A stretch of DNA of 64,000 bases from Quercus robur (GCF_932294415.1 NC_065536.1:31763354-31827353); one strand, 5' to 3'. Positions 9,559 to 23,579 are shown, counted from the stretch's first letter. The notes: a model not told the origin generated them from the letters alone. Numbers and translations: made by a program.

Positions 9559-11549
9559 TGTAAGCATTAAACAGCTTAACTATGTAGTACAACACATTAA
9601 AAAATAAAAAAAAATAAAAAAAACTTTAGACAGCAGGTTTTTTTTTTAAGAAGAATATTTCCCCTTCTAGTTAAAGGTGTTAAACTAGTTGGAGAGCAGG
9701 AATATGTACGGATAGGATTTATAAAAAAAAAAAAAGTTTAAGTAAGTTGACAACAAGTTCCTTGATATTGGAGTAATGAATATAATTATCATTCAAATAA
9801 TAAATAAACAGTTAACGTTTGGTTACCAGTCTACCCATTTGGTACTGGGCTCTCTCTCTCTCTCTCACTCTCCATCTCCCCTACTTTATGGGCTGTTGGA
9901 CCCTCATTGTAATATTTCTGATACCAACCCACGCATTGTTTTCCCACTCTCAAAATTTATGTCCTTTTCTTCACTTTTGTTTTTTTTATTTTATTTTCTA
10001 TTTTACAAAAGTGTTCTCTCATAGACTTTCCCAAGCAACCTTTTTCTATTTTTCTGTTGCATAATTTTCTTTTTGTTATGGATCATATAATGAGCTTGCT
10101 CATCATTTAGTCCATTGGGTGTGTATTTCTCCAAACTAAGGACTTCAATCTATCTCTTCCATCTTTCCGTGAGTCTTTTGTAAAGAAGTTGATAAATCGA
10201 TTCCCTTATTGTTGTCCCTGTCTTTTTTAGAGCCTAAACCTCTCCTTCCTTTTTAGTAATATATCATCTTACTTATCAAAAAAAAAAAAAAAAACCTTAT
10301 TAAACTTCAATCAATATCATTGTAAGACTAAATTTAAATATTATCCAAGAATACAACCAAAAGTTTTTGATGGATGGATCTATATATGTTTTCAATAGAG
10401 TAGCCTTATTAAGGCTGAAGGATAATGGTTATACTGGTGGGATGGGTACATCGGTAGAAGATCAATGGCTTAATGATTGCCTAAATGAGATAAACACCGC
10501 TAGTTAGCGACACACGGTGGTTGAAGGACAGCAATGTCGATGATCATAGGAGAGCAACACCATTAGTTAGAAGACATTGGTAGCTAGATACAAACATATA
10601 TCGATCGTGGGAACCAGAAGACATCAATAGAGGACAATGTGGCACACTTGTGGCCTATGTGACAGGACTCTAGGAGGCGCGTGGAAGCTTATGGTGGCGT
10701 GTGGATAGGTCCTTTTGTGAGTTGATATTTTACTACGTTTTTGCATTTTGAGTTTAGACATTTCAAGATATTTTGAATGGTATGTTCAGAAAGTCCTGCG
10801 TTTTAAAAAAATTTTATGCTATTGATATTATCTACTATATTAGGTAAATATACAAGCTTTCCACGCATTCTCATTTTCTTCCGTGTACTAAATAGGAAGT
10901 TAGAAAGTGTCATTTAATATAATTGGTAAAAATGTTAGACATTATTGGAGATTTAGAATTGAATCCAGTACTCATCTAAAATTCGGGAGGTTTATAGATT
11001 GAGAGGAATATCACCTTGTCGGTAGGACAGTTAAAGCTTTGGACTAAAAACAAGTAAAGAACAAAAAAAAAGGGCAAAAAATTAAGATTCTCTTTTTACT
11101 AATGAATTGCGGGCGGGTAGGTGCAAAATGAAGTATGTATGCTGCTTTAGATTTGTGAATTGCCAAAAATATCATATAGTTAACTTTGACATTAGATCTT
11201 CAGAAATGCTTGAACACTAGCTTTATAGGATTGTTTTGGAAAGAATTTTTTTGGAAGCATCATTACCTAGGATCTTCTCCATTTAAGTGGAAATGGATAG
11301 AGTCCATTTCCCTATTAAAATTTTAATTTTTGGATTAAACAAGGTAAAAAGTGTCATTTCATTTAAAAATTTAATTGATGTGGCAATCTATACAACATTA
11401 GATTTATAATATTTAGTTTGAACCATAAAATGGATCCAAAATCTATTTCAAATGGGGAGTATCCTTTTCCATCCCCCTCTCACAAGGAGAAAAAAAAAAG
11501 TAAGAATGTAATATCATTTTTGTTTTCGATAACTGGAAAGCAAGCTAAT

Positions 11550-11580
<31 letters not shown>

Positions 11581-12915
11581 ATCTTATTTGATTTGGAAGC
11601 TTGTTTATTTGCAGTGATCTAGATGGAAAAATGGGGCTAACGTTCAAAATTTAAGCTTTTACACTAAATTTAGTTTGAACATAATGTTTTACTACCATTG
11701 TTAATGTTGAGTGCATAGGGCTAGGTTGACAAACCATGACCATATGTAACAAAGTTTTAAGAATCTTAGTGGGTCAAGTATACTTTGATGTCTATTTTAA
11801 GTTTAAGACACGACCAATGTTCAAGCTCAAGAAAACCCAAGCTTCTGGAATCATGACTCCAGTTTGATCTTTGCTAAACCGATCAAGTCTCACTTAACTC
11901 AATCCATTAAGACAAGATCTCAACCAATCGAGATTCATGCGGAATCAGTTTTCTAATTTTGTTATAGGGTTTCGTGGTTTTCAAGCCAAGATATAAAAGC
12001 AGCCCTATGGCACATTTTCAAGACTATGGAGAGCCATGTTCTGTACACAAGCATAGAAGTTCTTCCTAGCTCTCTTGAAGTATCAACTGGAGATCCAAGT
12101 TCAAGGTTTTGAAGATCCGGTGATCAAGGAAAAATTGTTGCAATTTGGTTACATCAAAGTTACTGGAGTAAATCTTTGAGTTGATACTAGAACTTGTGAG
12201 TAGGAATTTCACATTCAACTAAGTCCAAAACAAAAGAATTTATGAATTTGGAGCTGCATTTGGTCATGCTAGTAAATACTACATAATAAAGTAATAAATT
12301 TAAAGTTAAGTCTATTGTATAAATTTCAATTCTATTCATAATAGATTTTCTTTCCAATTGGGGTTAATAGATTAAACCCTCCCAACAATTTTTACTCAGG
12401 GACAAGTTGTTCCATTAGTTTTTCCTGGGTGTCTTTGTGCTCTTTATCTTGCGTGATATGGTAAGACTTGAGCATAACTAGATTAATAATTAACTGGGTT
12501 TAAATGGTAACTTGGCACAACCGGGACCTAAATCCCCAACAGTAAACACATTGGTGATTTAAAACTTTGAAGCAATTTCCACTTTCTTTAAGTCTGACTC
12601 TTTTAATATGAAAGAAACGTTCTCATGAGTAAATAAAACAATAAAAAAAATTCAATTTTTTGAACCATTACAACGGTAGTTGGCCAAGAAATGTTGCGTT
12701 TGTATGTGTATGTTTAGCTCTTTTATGATAAGATCAACATATCCCTGCTGACCATAGAAATTTCCGGAGTATAAAGAGAATCTAATGGTGAGATAGTTGC
12801 ATCATGAAATGCATGGTACCTATAATTTACTCCGAGAGGTCAGTCAAGGCATTCCTTGCCACGATAGATTTGCAAGGTAGATGTATTTTTGAAACATATC
12901 ATGCACACAGTGAGC
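9559..12915. other. Intergenic DNA, no gene recognised
   Basis: A run of AT-rich DNA with CT repeats near 9850-9866, an A run near 10279-10294 and a TA run near 11550-11574. Small open frames near 9776-10064 are low-complexity (Ser/Phe/Leu from CT and T runs). The part from about 11700 to 12550 has a rather non-repetitive texture but no protein family or LTR ends were recognised. The last part is the promoter region of the PHD-finger gene. Confidence 0.45.
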
Positions 12916-12922
12916 TATATAA
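12916..12922 (+). promoter_or_regulatory. Putative TATA box of the PHD-finger gene
   Basis: TATATAA within GAGCTATATAAGCGG, about 210 bp upstream of the start codon at 13128. This would give a leader of roughly 180 nt, which is a plausible plant spacing. Inferred from sequence only. Confidence 0.45.
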
Positions 12923-13127
12923 GCGGATGGGGCACTTTTGAGTACTCTCCAATTTTATTTCACAGGCACTATGTGTGTGACCATGCAGTATATGTTCAGG
13001 CTGTTTTGATTACTTAACATGCTTGAAGTTCACCTTTATCTTAATTCATTCACGCTTCCCTTATAACCCCTTTGATTATCTTCTTCTTTCACCTGCTAGC
13101 TATAGCTTGCTTTTGTTGGTGTCAAAG

Positions 13128-16100
13128 ATGTCACACCTGAACCTAATTGGCCACAAGAAGAGAAAGAGAGGATTGAGGGTTTTTAGGTTCAAGAGCTTTG
13201 GTGAGCCTGGATACCCGATTGAATTTGTTGGGCCATTCCGGGAAAATGTTAAAGCCCTCCTGGAATTTGGTCATTTGGAGAGTAACTCATATTGTGAAAT
13301 GCCCAGCTGGTCATTTCAGCTTGAACTCCATCGCCACCCTCCCTTCCATATACTACTGCTTATCATTGAAGAACCGGTTGAAGCATCCCTCGATCGTCAC
13401 TGCAAGCATTGCCAATACATAGGTAAAAGTCTTGATTCTATGACATTCATTCTTTAGTAGAATTAGGTTCTTTCTCATTTTAAATAAATTCGTTTTATGG
13501 TTCAAATTAAATATAATAAATTTAAAGATGTATCTACTGTCATATCATTTAAAATTTTAAATGACGTGACACTCTATACACTATTAAATTTTAGAAATAA
13601 AAATTTTTAACTATGAAACAAACTATTTCAATTTCAAGTGAAATGCAAAAGGATTATGTTCATGAATCCTAATTAAGATTGGCCTATGCTTGAGCATTGA
13701 AATAACGCATACATAAGACAGTCCAAGAAGGTATACTTTATAGGTTAGAAAATCTGGCTCTTTTCGTTGTTATTTATTTACTTAAAATCTTATGGAGCTT
13801 CTTCAATTTGGTAATAGCTCAGGCTGGGGACATCATATGATTTGCAATAAGAAGTATCACTTTTTATTGCCTTCCAAGGACACAGTAACTGCATTTTTGA
13901 ACTGCGAAGGCAACTCTGATAATGGGGCTGGTACAGCAAATGGAAAGTCAAATTTAATGGAATTACAGGGCCATATCATGCATGGTGTCTTTCACTCTAA
14001 TGGTTTCGGGCATTTGCTATGTGTTAATGGGGTTGAAATGGGTTCGGACTTGGCTGGACACCAGATCATGGAATTCTGGGATCGTTTATGCACTGGGTTG
14101 AGAGCAAGGTTAGCCAGCTAAATATACTTCTAGACTATATATTTTTCTCTACATCATTACTATAAAAACAAAGTAATTAACATAACCTTTTCCATCTTTC
14201 GTGTTTCAATTGTGAGCTAGATTTCTTTCTATGATTAATTTTGACCAATACATCAAGTACATTGAACTAAATAAATCTACACATAACCAAAAGTTTTGTA
14301 ACTTAACTAACAATTTTTAGTGTTTTCATTGAAGACATTTAAAATTTAAATCCTCCTATCTCATTTATCGATGTAAAAAAAATAAGAAAACTTCGTTGTA
14401 GTGTATTTAATTGAACACCATTCATAGTTATGAGTGGCCTTAGCCACAATCAATTGGTATTGTTGTATGTGAAACAAATATGACTTTATCAAGGATATGT
14501 TTGAGGGGTTCAACTGATAACCTAGTTATGACACTTTTTATGGTATTTCATCACCTCTGGCTATAATTTGAATCCTACCTCCCCTACTATTTATCCATCT
14601 AAAAATGACATATATGTTTGGAATTGAGTGGAGTGAAGAGAGAGAAAGATGATTGGAAGGTAATCCCCTCTCCTCTTCCCTTGTTGCTCTCCAAAACATA
14701 GGCTAAAATTTTGTTGGTCTTTCTTTATTAGAATTTTTATATTTTATGAGAAAAATTAATAGATGTTTTAAAGGCATAAATTTAAAAACTATTTTTAAAA
14801 ACTTAAAAAAAAAAAAAAAATTATTGATTTTTTTGACAATTTTTTATATTTTCCATGTCTAAACTTTATAAAAACGTTACATTAATAAATGCACCAAAAG
14901 CACTGTTAAGTGTTAACGAAACTACTTTTTTTTTTTTTTTTTTTTTTTTTTTGGGGGTTCGATTTTAATTTATTCTCTTCATTTAGTCAAGAGAAGTTCA
15001 GATAGTACTTATAAAAAAAAATGGTTCAGATAGTGGTGGGACCAACTGAGTCTAACTTTTGCCCAATTCTTTGACGGCCTAGTCCAGTGCGTTCATTGAT
15101 GGGCCTGATTTTGGGCTTGGAAAAAGGTAATTTTACAAATGTTGGCAAACTACATTCCAAACACGTTAATGCAAAAGTCGCACTTCAGTTCAGTGGCAGG
15201 ATTCTTTCAATTATTTTTGCCAGATCGTCACACTAGATGTCTTTTCCCACTCAATTTTGTTGATTCATTGAATATTTCAGATAAGTACTATCTCGCTTCA
15301 ATCAAAAAAAAAAAAAAATCCAGATAAGGGAAAATTTTGATAACAATTTTTTTTTTTAATAAAAAAAAAATATATTGTCAATTGGGTCAGGTTATAGACC
15401 CAATTAAGGTTAGCTCAACAAGAACACAATTGCAAAAAAGTTGAATCAAGATCCTTTTTTAAACCCACGTTTGGTCGGATTTGAAGATAAAATTTGAAGA
15501 TTGATTTTTAAATTTGTGCCTTATTTGGTAGGAAAGTGAGTTTGAATGACATTTCACAGAAGAGAGGCATGGAATTAAGGCTACTACATGGAATTGCATA
15601 CGGAGAGCCGTGGTTCAGGCGCTGGGGTTACAAGTTCGGGCGTGGAACATTTTGTGTTACTCAACCAATGTACCAAAAAGCCATAGAAGCAATTCAAGGC
15701 TTGCCCTTAGGTTTATTAGGCTATCACTTTGGCACTTCCAACCGTGACATTCCTATTATTTTCTCAAGGTATCAAACATTATCAGACCATTCCTTGGTCA
15801 CACTCGGTGACTTGTTCCATTTCATGTTTGAGCTCAAGTCTCGTCTTCCTAAAGACAATTGTATCAACACGTACAATCAGGGAATCTTGGTGGAAACTAC
15901 TTGTAGATGGTCTCCTAAGAGAGTTGAAATGGCCACTCGGGTCATCGTTGAAGCTTTGAAAAGGGCTGAATTCCGTTGGGTTTCAAGGCAAGAAGTTAGG
16001 GATGCTGCTCGTGTTTATATCGGCGACACGGGTTTACTAGACTTTGTGCTAAAATCATTGGGAAATCACATAGTTGGAAATTACTTGGTTCATCGCAGCT

Positions 16101-16915
16101 TGAATCCAGTGACAAAAGTTCTTGAATATTGCTTGGAAGACATCTCCAATGTGTTACCTAATCAAGAAGGCTTGGTTATGACCAATCCCAAAGTTAAGGC
16201 AAGGTACAAGATTAATAGGGTGCAATTAATGAAGGACATGTTTTATTTGTACAAGTACATTCTCAAAGACCAAAAGTTGGCTCTAAGTACAGGAATCTTT
16301 TCAGCCATACCGGTGGCTACAAGGATAATTCATGACTCTAAATACCTCATCAAAGAGTATTGTGGTGAGTTTCCTTTAAAAGTGGAATTAGGCTTGGAAG
16401 GAATGTTAAATCTTTATTGTACAATTTCATTGAGAAGCAATGAAGATGCTGATGAAGAAGGTTCAAGGAAAGCAATGCCACCATATGAGTGTGTCACATT
16501 GAAAAACAATGCCACAATTGATGAGCTAAAGCTAGAAGTGGAAAGGAATTTCAAGGAAATGTATTGGGGATTGAGAAGCTTTGTTGTGGAATCAGTATTG
16601 AATTTGAATGCAAAGGGGACAGATTTGGTTTTTGGGCACGTTGAAGTGGGTCATAAACTCGTTTTCAAAGGGAGCATCAAAGAGCAAGGAGTTATTATCG
16701 GTGAGCAAATACATGAATGTGGACTTACAAACCATGTTGTGGATTGTCCTTGTGGAGCCAAAGATGATGATGGTGAACGAATGGTTTCATGTGATATTTG
16801 CGAAGTTTGGCAGCACACTCAGTGTGTTCGGATTCCAAATAATGAAGAAATTCCACACATATTTTTATGCAACCGATGCGAGCATGGTATCGTACTGTTA
16901 CCTTCTCTACCATAG
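13128..16915 (+). CDS. PHD-finger protein of the MS1/MMD1 family, three exons
   Basis: Coding exons are inferred at 13128-13422, 13823-14108 and 15532-16915 (1,965 nt, 654 aa). The splice joins GT/AG restore YIGWGHHM and LRARKVSLND in frame. Members of this family (MALE STERILITY1, MMD1/DUET and relatives such as At1g33420) are nuclear regulators, several of them needed for tapetum or meiosis in anthers. The N-terminus is basic (HKKRKRGLRVFRF). The middle carries family blocks such as RRWGYKFGRGTF and ARVYIGDTGLLDFVLKSLGN. A C-terminal PHD zinc finger at residues 599-644 shows the C4HC3 pattern (CPCG, CDIC, WQHTQC, CNRC). The frame is open 35 codons upstream of the ATG, but MSHLNL fits a family start. 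The exact orthologue is not resolved. Anther expression is a family expectation, not visible here. Confidence 0.9.
13423..13822 (+). other. Intron 1 of the PHD-finger gene
   Basis: 400 nt, donor GTAAAAG and acceptor GCTCAG, phase 1. Nothing else recognised inside it. Confidence 0.8.
14109..15531 (+). other. Intron 2 of the PHD-finger gene
   Basis: 1,423 nt, donor GTTAGC and acceptor TTTGGTAG, phase 2. It contains a long T run at about 14925-14952, A runs near 14806-14820 and 15306-15318, and no recognisable insertion with clear ends. The short frame at 15139-15327 has no family features. Confidence 0.75.
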
Positions 16916-19897
16916 TAATATGCCAATTCCTACCATTTAAGTTTTTACATATGTTATTGTGTCAAATGCGAGTACAGGTCAAACGCTGAAGTAGTAAATG
17001 GATGTTATACATTTCATAAAGTTTATTTTTTGAGATACATGTCATCGAGTTGACGAGTTCTTAGTTAGCTTTTCTTCTTGTTTCTATTTTTCTTTTGTCC
17101 AAGCTTGTTTATCTTCATTCTTCAGTTACCAAATGGGTTGGATTTTAGCTTTTCATCCCCTCCCTTTATTTTTTCTTGGTTGGAGTTTTTATTTTAGCTA
17201 TTAAAAATATATTTTCATATCTAGGATCTGGTAGTTTAGTAATAATTGTACTTTTCTTTTTGCTGAATAGTAATAATTGTAATTGAAAAAGGGTAGGCCG
17301 GTTGTGCAAAGTAGACTAGGTTTTTTTTTTGGGGTTGAAAGCTAACAAAGAGCATTGTGTGGACATACTATTTTTAACCGATATTTAACTTAAACTAAGG
17401 GTGAAAGGGTAATTTCAAATGAGTAAGAGCTTACTTCTAAACATCTTCAGAACTCCAAATGATCAAAATGATATTTTGAGTGCAAAGATCAAATCAAATC
17501 AAGTTTTAACGGATATGAAAATTTCTTGAAATTAGGATTAAATACTTGACATTATAAGTAATTAATACGTTTGGTTCTCATTCTAGACACCCCAAAATAA
17601 TCAACAATATGTGTTAAACCCAAACCACAATGCCTTTTATCATTATTGACTCCAAAGGATAAGAGAAAGGTCAACCACCTAAGATGATGACAAAGAAAAG
17701 AGAGCAAGGAAAGGAAAAGAGAATGGAGGCATTGAAATGAGAGGAGAAAATACAAGGGAATGAGCAATTGCAACTTGTTTAATTGAATTAAGAAAGGGAA
17801 TTAAGGCCTTCAAAATTCCCATCCTGACTTATTTTTAGAAGCTAGACATAATGCATTCTCAAAATTTACTACAAAGTATGGTTAATAAACAAGCAAAAAA
17901 GAAAATACATTCTCAGTTTTTCATGCCATAAAAATCAAACAATACATTTTTTTGTTAGTCTTGTCAAACATATTCCTATAGTCTTATCAAACATAAACTA
18001 GTGTAGTTACTCTCTCACAACATGTAGGACATTCTATGAGAGAGCATAATAAGATAAATTTTCCTTATCTTATTTTGGTCGTGTATTAATGCGGGACAAA
18101 AATTACTAGAAGCAGAATGCGTCTACTTTTAGAAAATAAGAAACAAAACACATTTGTTTATGAAAAAAGAATCTCAAATTCACGAGAGTCCTTGAATTCA
18201 CAAGGAGAAAGAGGTCTAGAATCCACCAAAAAATAATAAAGAAAAACTCTAATTTTTATTAAACTTAAATTGTAAAAAAACATTTACAAACTTGGAGGCC
18301 TATTTAAAGCCTCTCTAAGACTGACAAGAAAATATATTCTAAAACATATCCTACTTGATACCCTACCATAACAAGTACTCTATTTTTTTTTTTACCCTTT
18401 CACAAATCTATGCTAATAGCTAATAACTAACTTATAGTTAAAATTATATTATTTAAAAATTAGAAGTAATGATTTTTTTTACTAATTTATAGCAATTAGA
18501 TTTACCAACCTTGTATTCTACGAATGAATTATTTGAATTATCAATAAACTGCAAATAATAATTTGATATCATATGAATTTATTTACAGATTTACATAAAA
18601 TCATCTCAAGTCTATAACATATATAAACTTAAATTGAGTCTCATATTTACGAGCTTATTACAAACACATTATTATACTTGCACTTGGGCTGTTTAATAGT
18701 TGAGCCTAAATTTAGGCTTAAACTTGGCTCGTTTGCTAAACAAACGAATATAAATTAACTTTTTATTCAAGTTGAATTTGAGCTGTTAATAAACAGTTTG
18801 GTTCATTTACAATACTAAATGCAAGAGGCAGATGGGTGATGAGAAATGAGCCACTAATCATCCAAACGCTGATACCTTAATAGGAACGAGAGTGGATGCT
18901 TCACCTAACAAGAAAAGAGGGTATAAAATGCTTAACCATATGTTACCATTTGCTTTCATAAAGACAATAAGGGAGGGGGGGAAAAGAACAAGAAGGTAAA
19001 GTATTATTATTCAATCCTTATAGATAGCCCTGAATTATATTTTACCCCAAGTAGACCAGCTCATGAAAATAAATGGCTGCTAGATTTGTTATATTGGTGA
19101 AAATTAAGACCTGTACATAGAGGTATATTTGTCTCTGAGTTGGGCCAAACTTCTAAGAATTAATTTTAACCTTTTTGACTTTATTGGAACTCAGTTAGTT
19201 CCAGGGCAATTTTCTCTTACTTTATCTATTTCTTTTTTCCTCTTTTATTTTTGCCTTTTCCTTTTGGGTAACTTTATAACGGACTCCCGTTAAATTTTTT
19301 ATTATCACACGAGGTATGCTGCCTTTTCAGACTTTAAACAACATTTTGTCAGCGTCACTCTCTCTCACTTGTTTTATACATAAAATTTTTCCAAAGGAAC
19401 AAAAATGAAAGTTCCATGAAGGTAGTGAAAACAAATGATCTGGAACAAACAAACAAATCTTGGCAATGCCTGAAAAGTGAGAGAAACTGTGTCTGAGATA
19501 AAGATGGATTCACCATATAGGATTTTGGATTCCGAGTTCTATAACTTTACAATTTGTAATATTTTTCGTTTTCAGTGTCACTGTGGAGATCGAATAGATT
19601 CTAACTTTAATTCTTTTCTTTGGATACCAACAAATCTAAACCAGACAAGGGTCTCGGGTATCAGTAAATTAACAGGGGGACAGTACTCAGCTCATCTTGA
19701 AATTATTGAGGGACTGGTGCACCAAAACTTCTTACCTTTTTCAATTAAACATATTGCTTTGAAGTTTGAAATTATCAAGTTGGCATTTTATATATCTAGA
19801 ACCATGATATCTACGAAATGAAAGCATTTGTCTCTTTATTGATTCCTTATAATGTTACTCTCACATTTTTATTTGGTTATGATTTTAATATATATTT
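16916..19897. other. Intergenic DNA, no gene recognised
   Basis: The first few hundred bases should include the 3' untranslated region of the PHD-finger gene. The rest is AT-rich DNA without recognisable protein, RNA or element ends. The open frame at 19477-19821 has no conserved features and ordinary AT-rich codons, so it was not called. Confidence 0.5.
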
Positions 19898-20541
19898 TGT
19901 GGGGGACTGGATTAAAGCTATCCTGTGGACTATGAACCGAGGAGAATATTCCAAAGAACCACTTCTACGGTATGGGCTCGGCCCATATGCAAACATAAAA
20001 AACCCAAGTCCAAAAAAAAAAGAGACCATCTAGGCCAATTACCGAGGTAATCCAAGGAATGTGTTTAAGGAATGTGTTTATCTCGAGATAAGGTGGCCTA
20101 ACCAAGAAGCAGTTAGTTGGCTCACTAACGACCTAGCTTCATCTCTCATCTCCAAGGGACACGAAGAAAATGACGTAGAACCCAATGTAACAGTTACCTC
20201 CACATTAATGAGTTATTCTTACCTCATGTCAGCCCCATTATATGCTGAATGACTGGTCTGAACAGTAAAACACGCTAAAAGTTTGCCTTCATGATCAAGA
20301 AATGTCAAAACGGGAGTCTAATTGGACAAGTATCTCCACAAATCTAGCTAAGAGAGGAACAACTGGAAAGGAGGGGAAAGGGGAGAATAAAAGGAGAAGG
20401 TAGTGAATAAGATAGGGGATCCAGAGAAATTGAGAGCAAGAACAAGAGAGAGTAAAAGATAAAGACTAGAGCATGTATTTTCCTTAAACTTGCCTCTTGT
20501 ACCTTGGGAACTAGTTTTTCTTAATCTAAGTGTCTTTTACA
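19898..20541 (+). mobile_element. LTR-like fragment
   Basis: The segment begins TGTGGGGGACTGG and ends TGTCTTTTACA. It contains a TATA-like GAATAAAAGG at about 20386 and has the moderate GC, purine-rich texture of plant LTRs. The flanking five bases do not match (TATTT and ATCTT), and no second copy or coding region is attached. It could be a decayed solo LTR or unrelated intergenic DNA. Confidence 0.3.
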
Positions 20542-21090
20542 ATCTTCTCTACTTACATTGTCTTCAATCATCTATTTGATCTTCCCATTGTTTTCATTAG
20601 CTTGTGTTTTTGACCCACGCATATTTTTAATTGAGTTTATTTTACAAGAATTTTTTGTAAAATCTCGTATTTTTATAGCCTCCATTAGAATATTGTCACA
20701 TCATTTTTTTGTAGGTTTAATGGTGTGTGCAAGTGTTGATGTGTGTGTAGTGCAAGTGCTAGAGAGGTGCAAGGCTGAAGCTATGCACGTGCTAAGGCTG
20801 TGCTGTGCTGAGCTGGAGGCAGTTAAAGGTAGAGCTAAGTTAGAGTTAGTTAGGTAGTTATGGCTGAGCTGAGTTGGAGTTAGTTAGGTAGTTATTGTGA
20901 TTAGTTGTTATGTAGTTAATTAGTGGATGAATCAGATTGTATAAATAGATTAGGGAATGAATTGTAAGGACCATATGTGAAATGTATAAACTTGTTCTTC
21001 TTTTCCTTTGTTTCTTCCTTATCACTTTTTCTTCTTCTCTCCTTTAGCTCTGTCCTTTAAGTCTTTGAGGCCTAGTTTCCCTCGAAGAAA
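20542..21090. other. Non-coding DNA left of the copia remnant
   Basis: Contains repeated GAGTTAGTTAGGTAGTTAT blocks around 20843-20896, CT-rich DNA at 20995-21055 and no gene. It does not match the copia 3' LTR region at 27836-28491, so the 5' LTR of that element appears to be missing. Confidence 0.45.
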
Positions 21091-22645
21091 CTACCAAAGT
21101 GTTCTTGATTTCAATCATATTAGCAAGATCTTATCAATATGCTACTAATGGCATGTACAAACTAAGTATTATTGATGAAGATGTTTATGGTTGTGCTTAT
21201 ATTGTTGATTCTTCTTATTTGTGGCATGCTAGACTAGGGCATTCAAATTTCAAATACTTGAAGTCTGTAAAAAAATGGTATAATTTCATATAAGCATGAT
21301 GATGAAAAGAAATATAAAATTTGTTTTCAAGCAAAGATGACAAAGAAACATCTTTCTTAGTCAAATAGAAACTCTAATGTGCTTGAACTTGTACATTTAA
21401 ATGTATGTGACTTGAGTGGTGTATTAACTAGAGGAGGTAAAAGATACTTCATTACATTTATTAATGATTTCTCTAGATTTACATATGTGTATTTGATGAG
21501 AAATAAAGATGAATCATTTGACATGTTCAAACGTTATAAAATTGAAGTAGAAAATCAAAAGGATGTGAAAGTAATGATCCTACGAAGTGATAGAGGTGGT
21601 AAATATTTATCAAATGATTTTTCTATATTTTGTGAGGAATATGGCATAATACACCAAAATTTAGTCCCTTATACACCAAACAAAATGGTTTGGCTGAAAG
21701 AAAAAATAGAACTCTTGTAGACATGATAAATGCCATAATCTTAAGTGCAAAGATCCCATTAAATTTGTAGGGAGAGGCATTGCTCACTACATGTTATGTA
21801 CATAATAGAGTACTTTCCAAGAAGATTAAAGTTTCTCCATTTACCAAATCTCGATTATATCAAAGTGTAGGGGTGTTTAACCTTTTATATAGTGATTGAC
21901 CCAAAAAGAACAAAGTTAGGATCAAGAGCTATGAAGAGTATGTTTGTGGGTTATGCTGAAAATTCAAAAGCATATAGATTATTAGACTTAAGCTCTAATA
22001 CAATGGTGGGATCAAAAGATGTTGAATATATTGAGAATAAATTCAGTAAGGATTCCATGGATGCCTTAATACCCACTCAAACACAAGAAGATAACTCTAA
22101 TCCTAATACTACTTTGGGTAATACTAAAAGGATTGAAAGTGGTTCACCAAGTGAAAAAAAAAAAAGAGTCAAAGTGTAAGAAAAGAAAAGTTTGTAAGAA
22201 AAGAAAAGGACTTTAGTCCAAATTTCATTTCTTATCAAGCTCAAGTGTACCTTGCTGAAAATAATAGACAAGTGGTCCTAAATAAAATACTCATAATGTT
22301 TAATACAGAGGATGATCCTAAAATATTTGTGGAAGTTATGGCTTCTAGAGATTTAGCCATTTGGAAAGAAGCTGTGAATGAAGAGATGGACTCAGTATTA
22401 TCTAACAATACTTGGGTCCTAGTGGATCTACCTATTGGTTCAAAACCAATTGGTTGTAAATGAGTACTTAGAAGAAAATTCAATATTGATGAGTCAATTC
22501 AAACCTTTAAAGCAAGGTTGGTGGCAAAAGGCTTTAAACAAAGAGAAGGAATAGGCTACTTCTATGTTTAAAATGAAATATTTAAACAAAGTGGATACTA
22601 TTTTAGGAATCAAAATTAAAAGACATAGTGAAGGTTTTGCACTAT
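21091..22645 (+). pseudogene. Copia polyprotein remnant: GAG-pre-integrase, integrase, partial reverse transcriptase
   Basis: At 21195-21290 the translation LWHARLGHSNFKYLKS is the pre-integrase zinc-binding motif. At 21379-21720 the integrase core shows ITFINDFSRFTYVYLM and LRSDRGGKYLSNDF, with two of the acidic catalytic positions. The frame then breaks near 21690. At 21892-22060 the SMFVGYAENSKAYRLL block is the integrase C-terminal part. Reverse transcriptase begins at 22340-22460 (WKEAVNEEMDSVLSNNTW). It jumps near 22560 straight to LGIKIKRHSEGFAL, so the catalytic core with the two aspartates is deleted. Confidence 0.85.
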
Positions 22646-22679
22646 TACTACAACAAAATGTATTTTCAATGACAAATTT

Positions 22680-23100
22680 TAGTGAGGAAAATTTTTTCGT
22701 CACTAAAAAGTACCATTTAGTGACGAAATTTATATTTCGTCACTATTTATAAAAAAAATTAGTAACTTTTAGCGACGAAAAAATAGATTTCGTCGCAATA
22801 TGTTGGGTTGAACTCAAGGCACCAAACGAAAATGTAGGCGCCAAACTAAATTCATCTATAGCAACGAATTATTTCATCGCTAAAAGTTTAAGTTTTTTGC
22901 GACAAAAAATTTCGTCGCTAAAAGTGCTAATAAGAATACTATTAGTGACGAAACTCTTTTCGTCGCTGAATGTCACAAATAGTAATGAAAATAAGTCGTC
23001 ACTAAAAACAAAATCATAAAATCGGTCTCATTATCAACGACGAAGCTAAGTTTCGTCGCTAAAGGTATCTATTAGTGAAGAAATATAAGTCGTCACAATA
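22680..23100. repeat. Left subterminal repeats of the CACTA-like element
   Basis: Many direct and inverted copies of a motif close to TTTCGTCGCTAAA or TTTAGTGACGAAA occur at short intervals. In CACTA elements such repeats bind the accessory transposase protein. That role is inferred. Confidence 0.7.
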
Positions 23101-23138
23101 AGTTTTACACTTAAAATCCTATTCAGCCCCTTTTTGTT

Positions 23139-23579
23139 TTGTTTCACTTCCTCACTCACTTGATTCTCACTCAATCTCTCACAAAAAAAGTGCCAAACCC
23201 AGCCTATCCACTTCATCTCACCGTTGTCGAATCTCACCTTACCGTCGCCGATCCTCGCCTTACCATCGCCAATCGACTTTGCCTAATCGTTGCGATCCAC
23301 TTTGCTCGCTTTAGCTTGCAACGGTTCGCGACGCTTCAACTCGCGACGATTTACGACGCTCAGCTTGCAACGGTTCGCGACGCTTCAGTCCTTCGCCTAC
23401 TATTCGCGACGATTCAGTCCTTCGCACTATCTGCGATGCTTCCAGCAACATTTCAGTCCTTCGCACCATCGGCGATGCTTCCAACGACCCTTTGCCTTCC
23501 ACCCAACCGACGACTCTTCGCCTCCCACCCATCCGACGGCCCTTCACCTTCCACCCAACCGGCAACCCCAAACGTGTAA
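23139..23579 (+). other. Open reading frame inside the CACTA-like element, unrecognised
   Basis: A 146-codon frame in a C-rich island with the degenerate internal repeat TTCAGTCCTTCGCACCATC (from 23453) recurring between 23383 and 23475. The product would be Ala/Pro/Ser/Thr-rich, with the repeated phrase FQSFAPSAML and no known domain. An overlapping plus-strand frame (23290-23607) is equally open, so neither is clearly coding. It may be part of an element-borne transcript or captured host DNA. Confidence 0.2.

Noticed and set aside
13023..13127. A 35-codon N-terminal extension of the PHD-finger protein
   Set aside because: The frame is open, but the segment is hydrophobic, unlike the basic family start, and MSHLNL at 13128 fits better.
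19477..19821. 114-codon frame
   Set aside because: Open but without family motifs, promoter or splice context; AT-rich chance frame is more likely.
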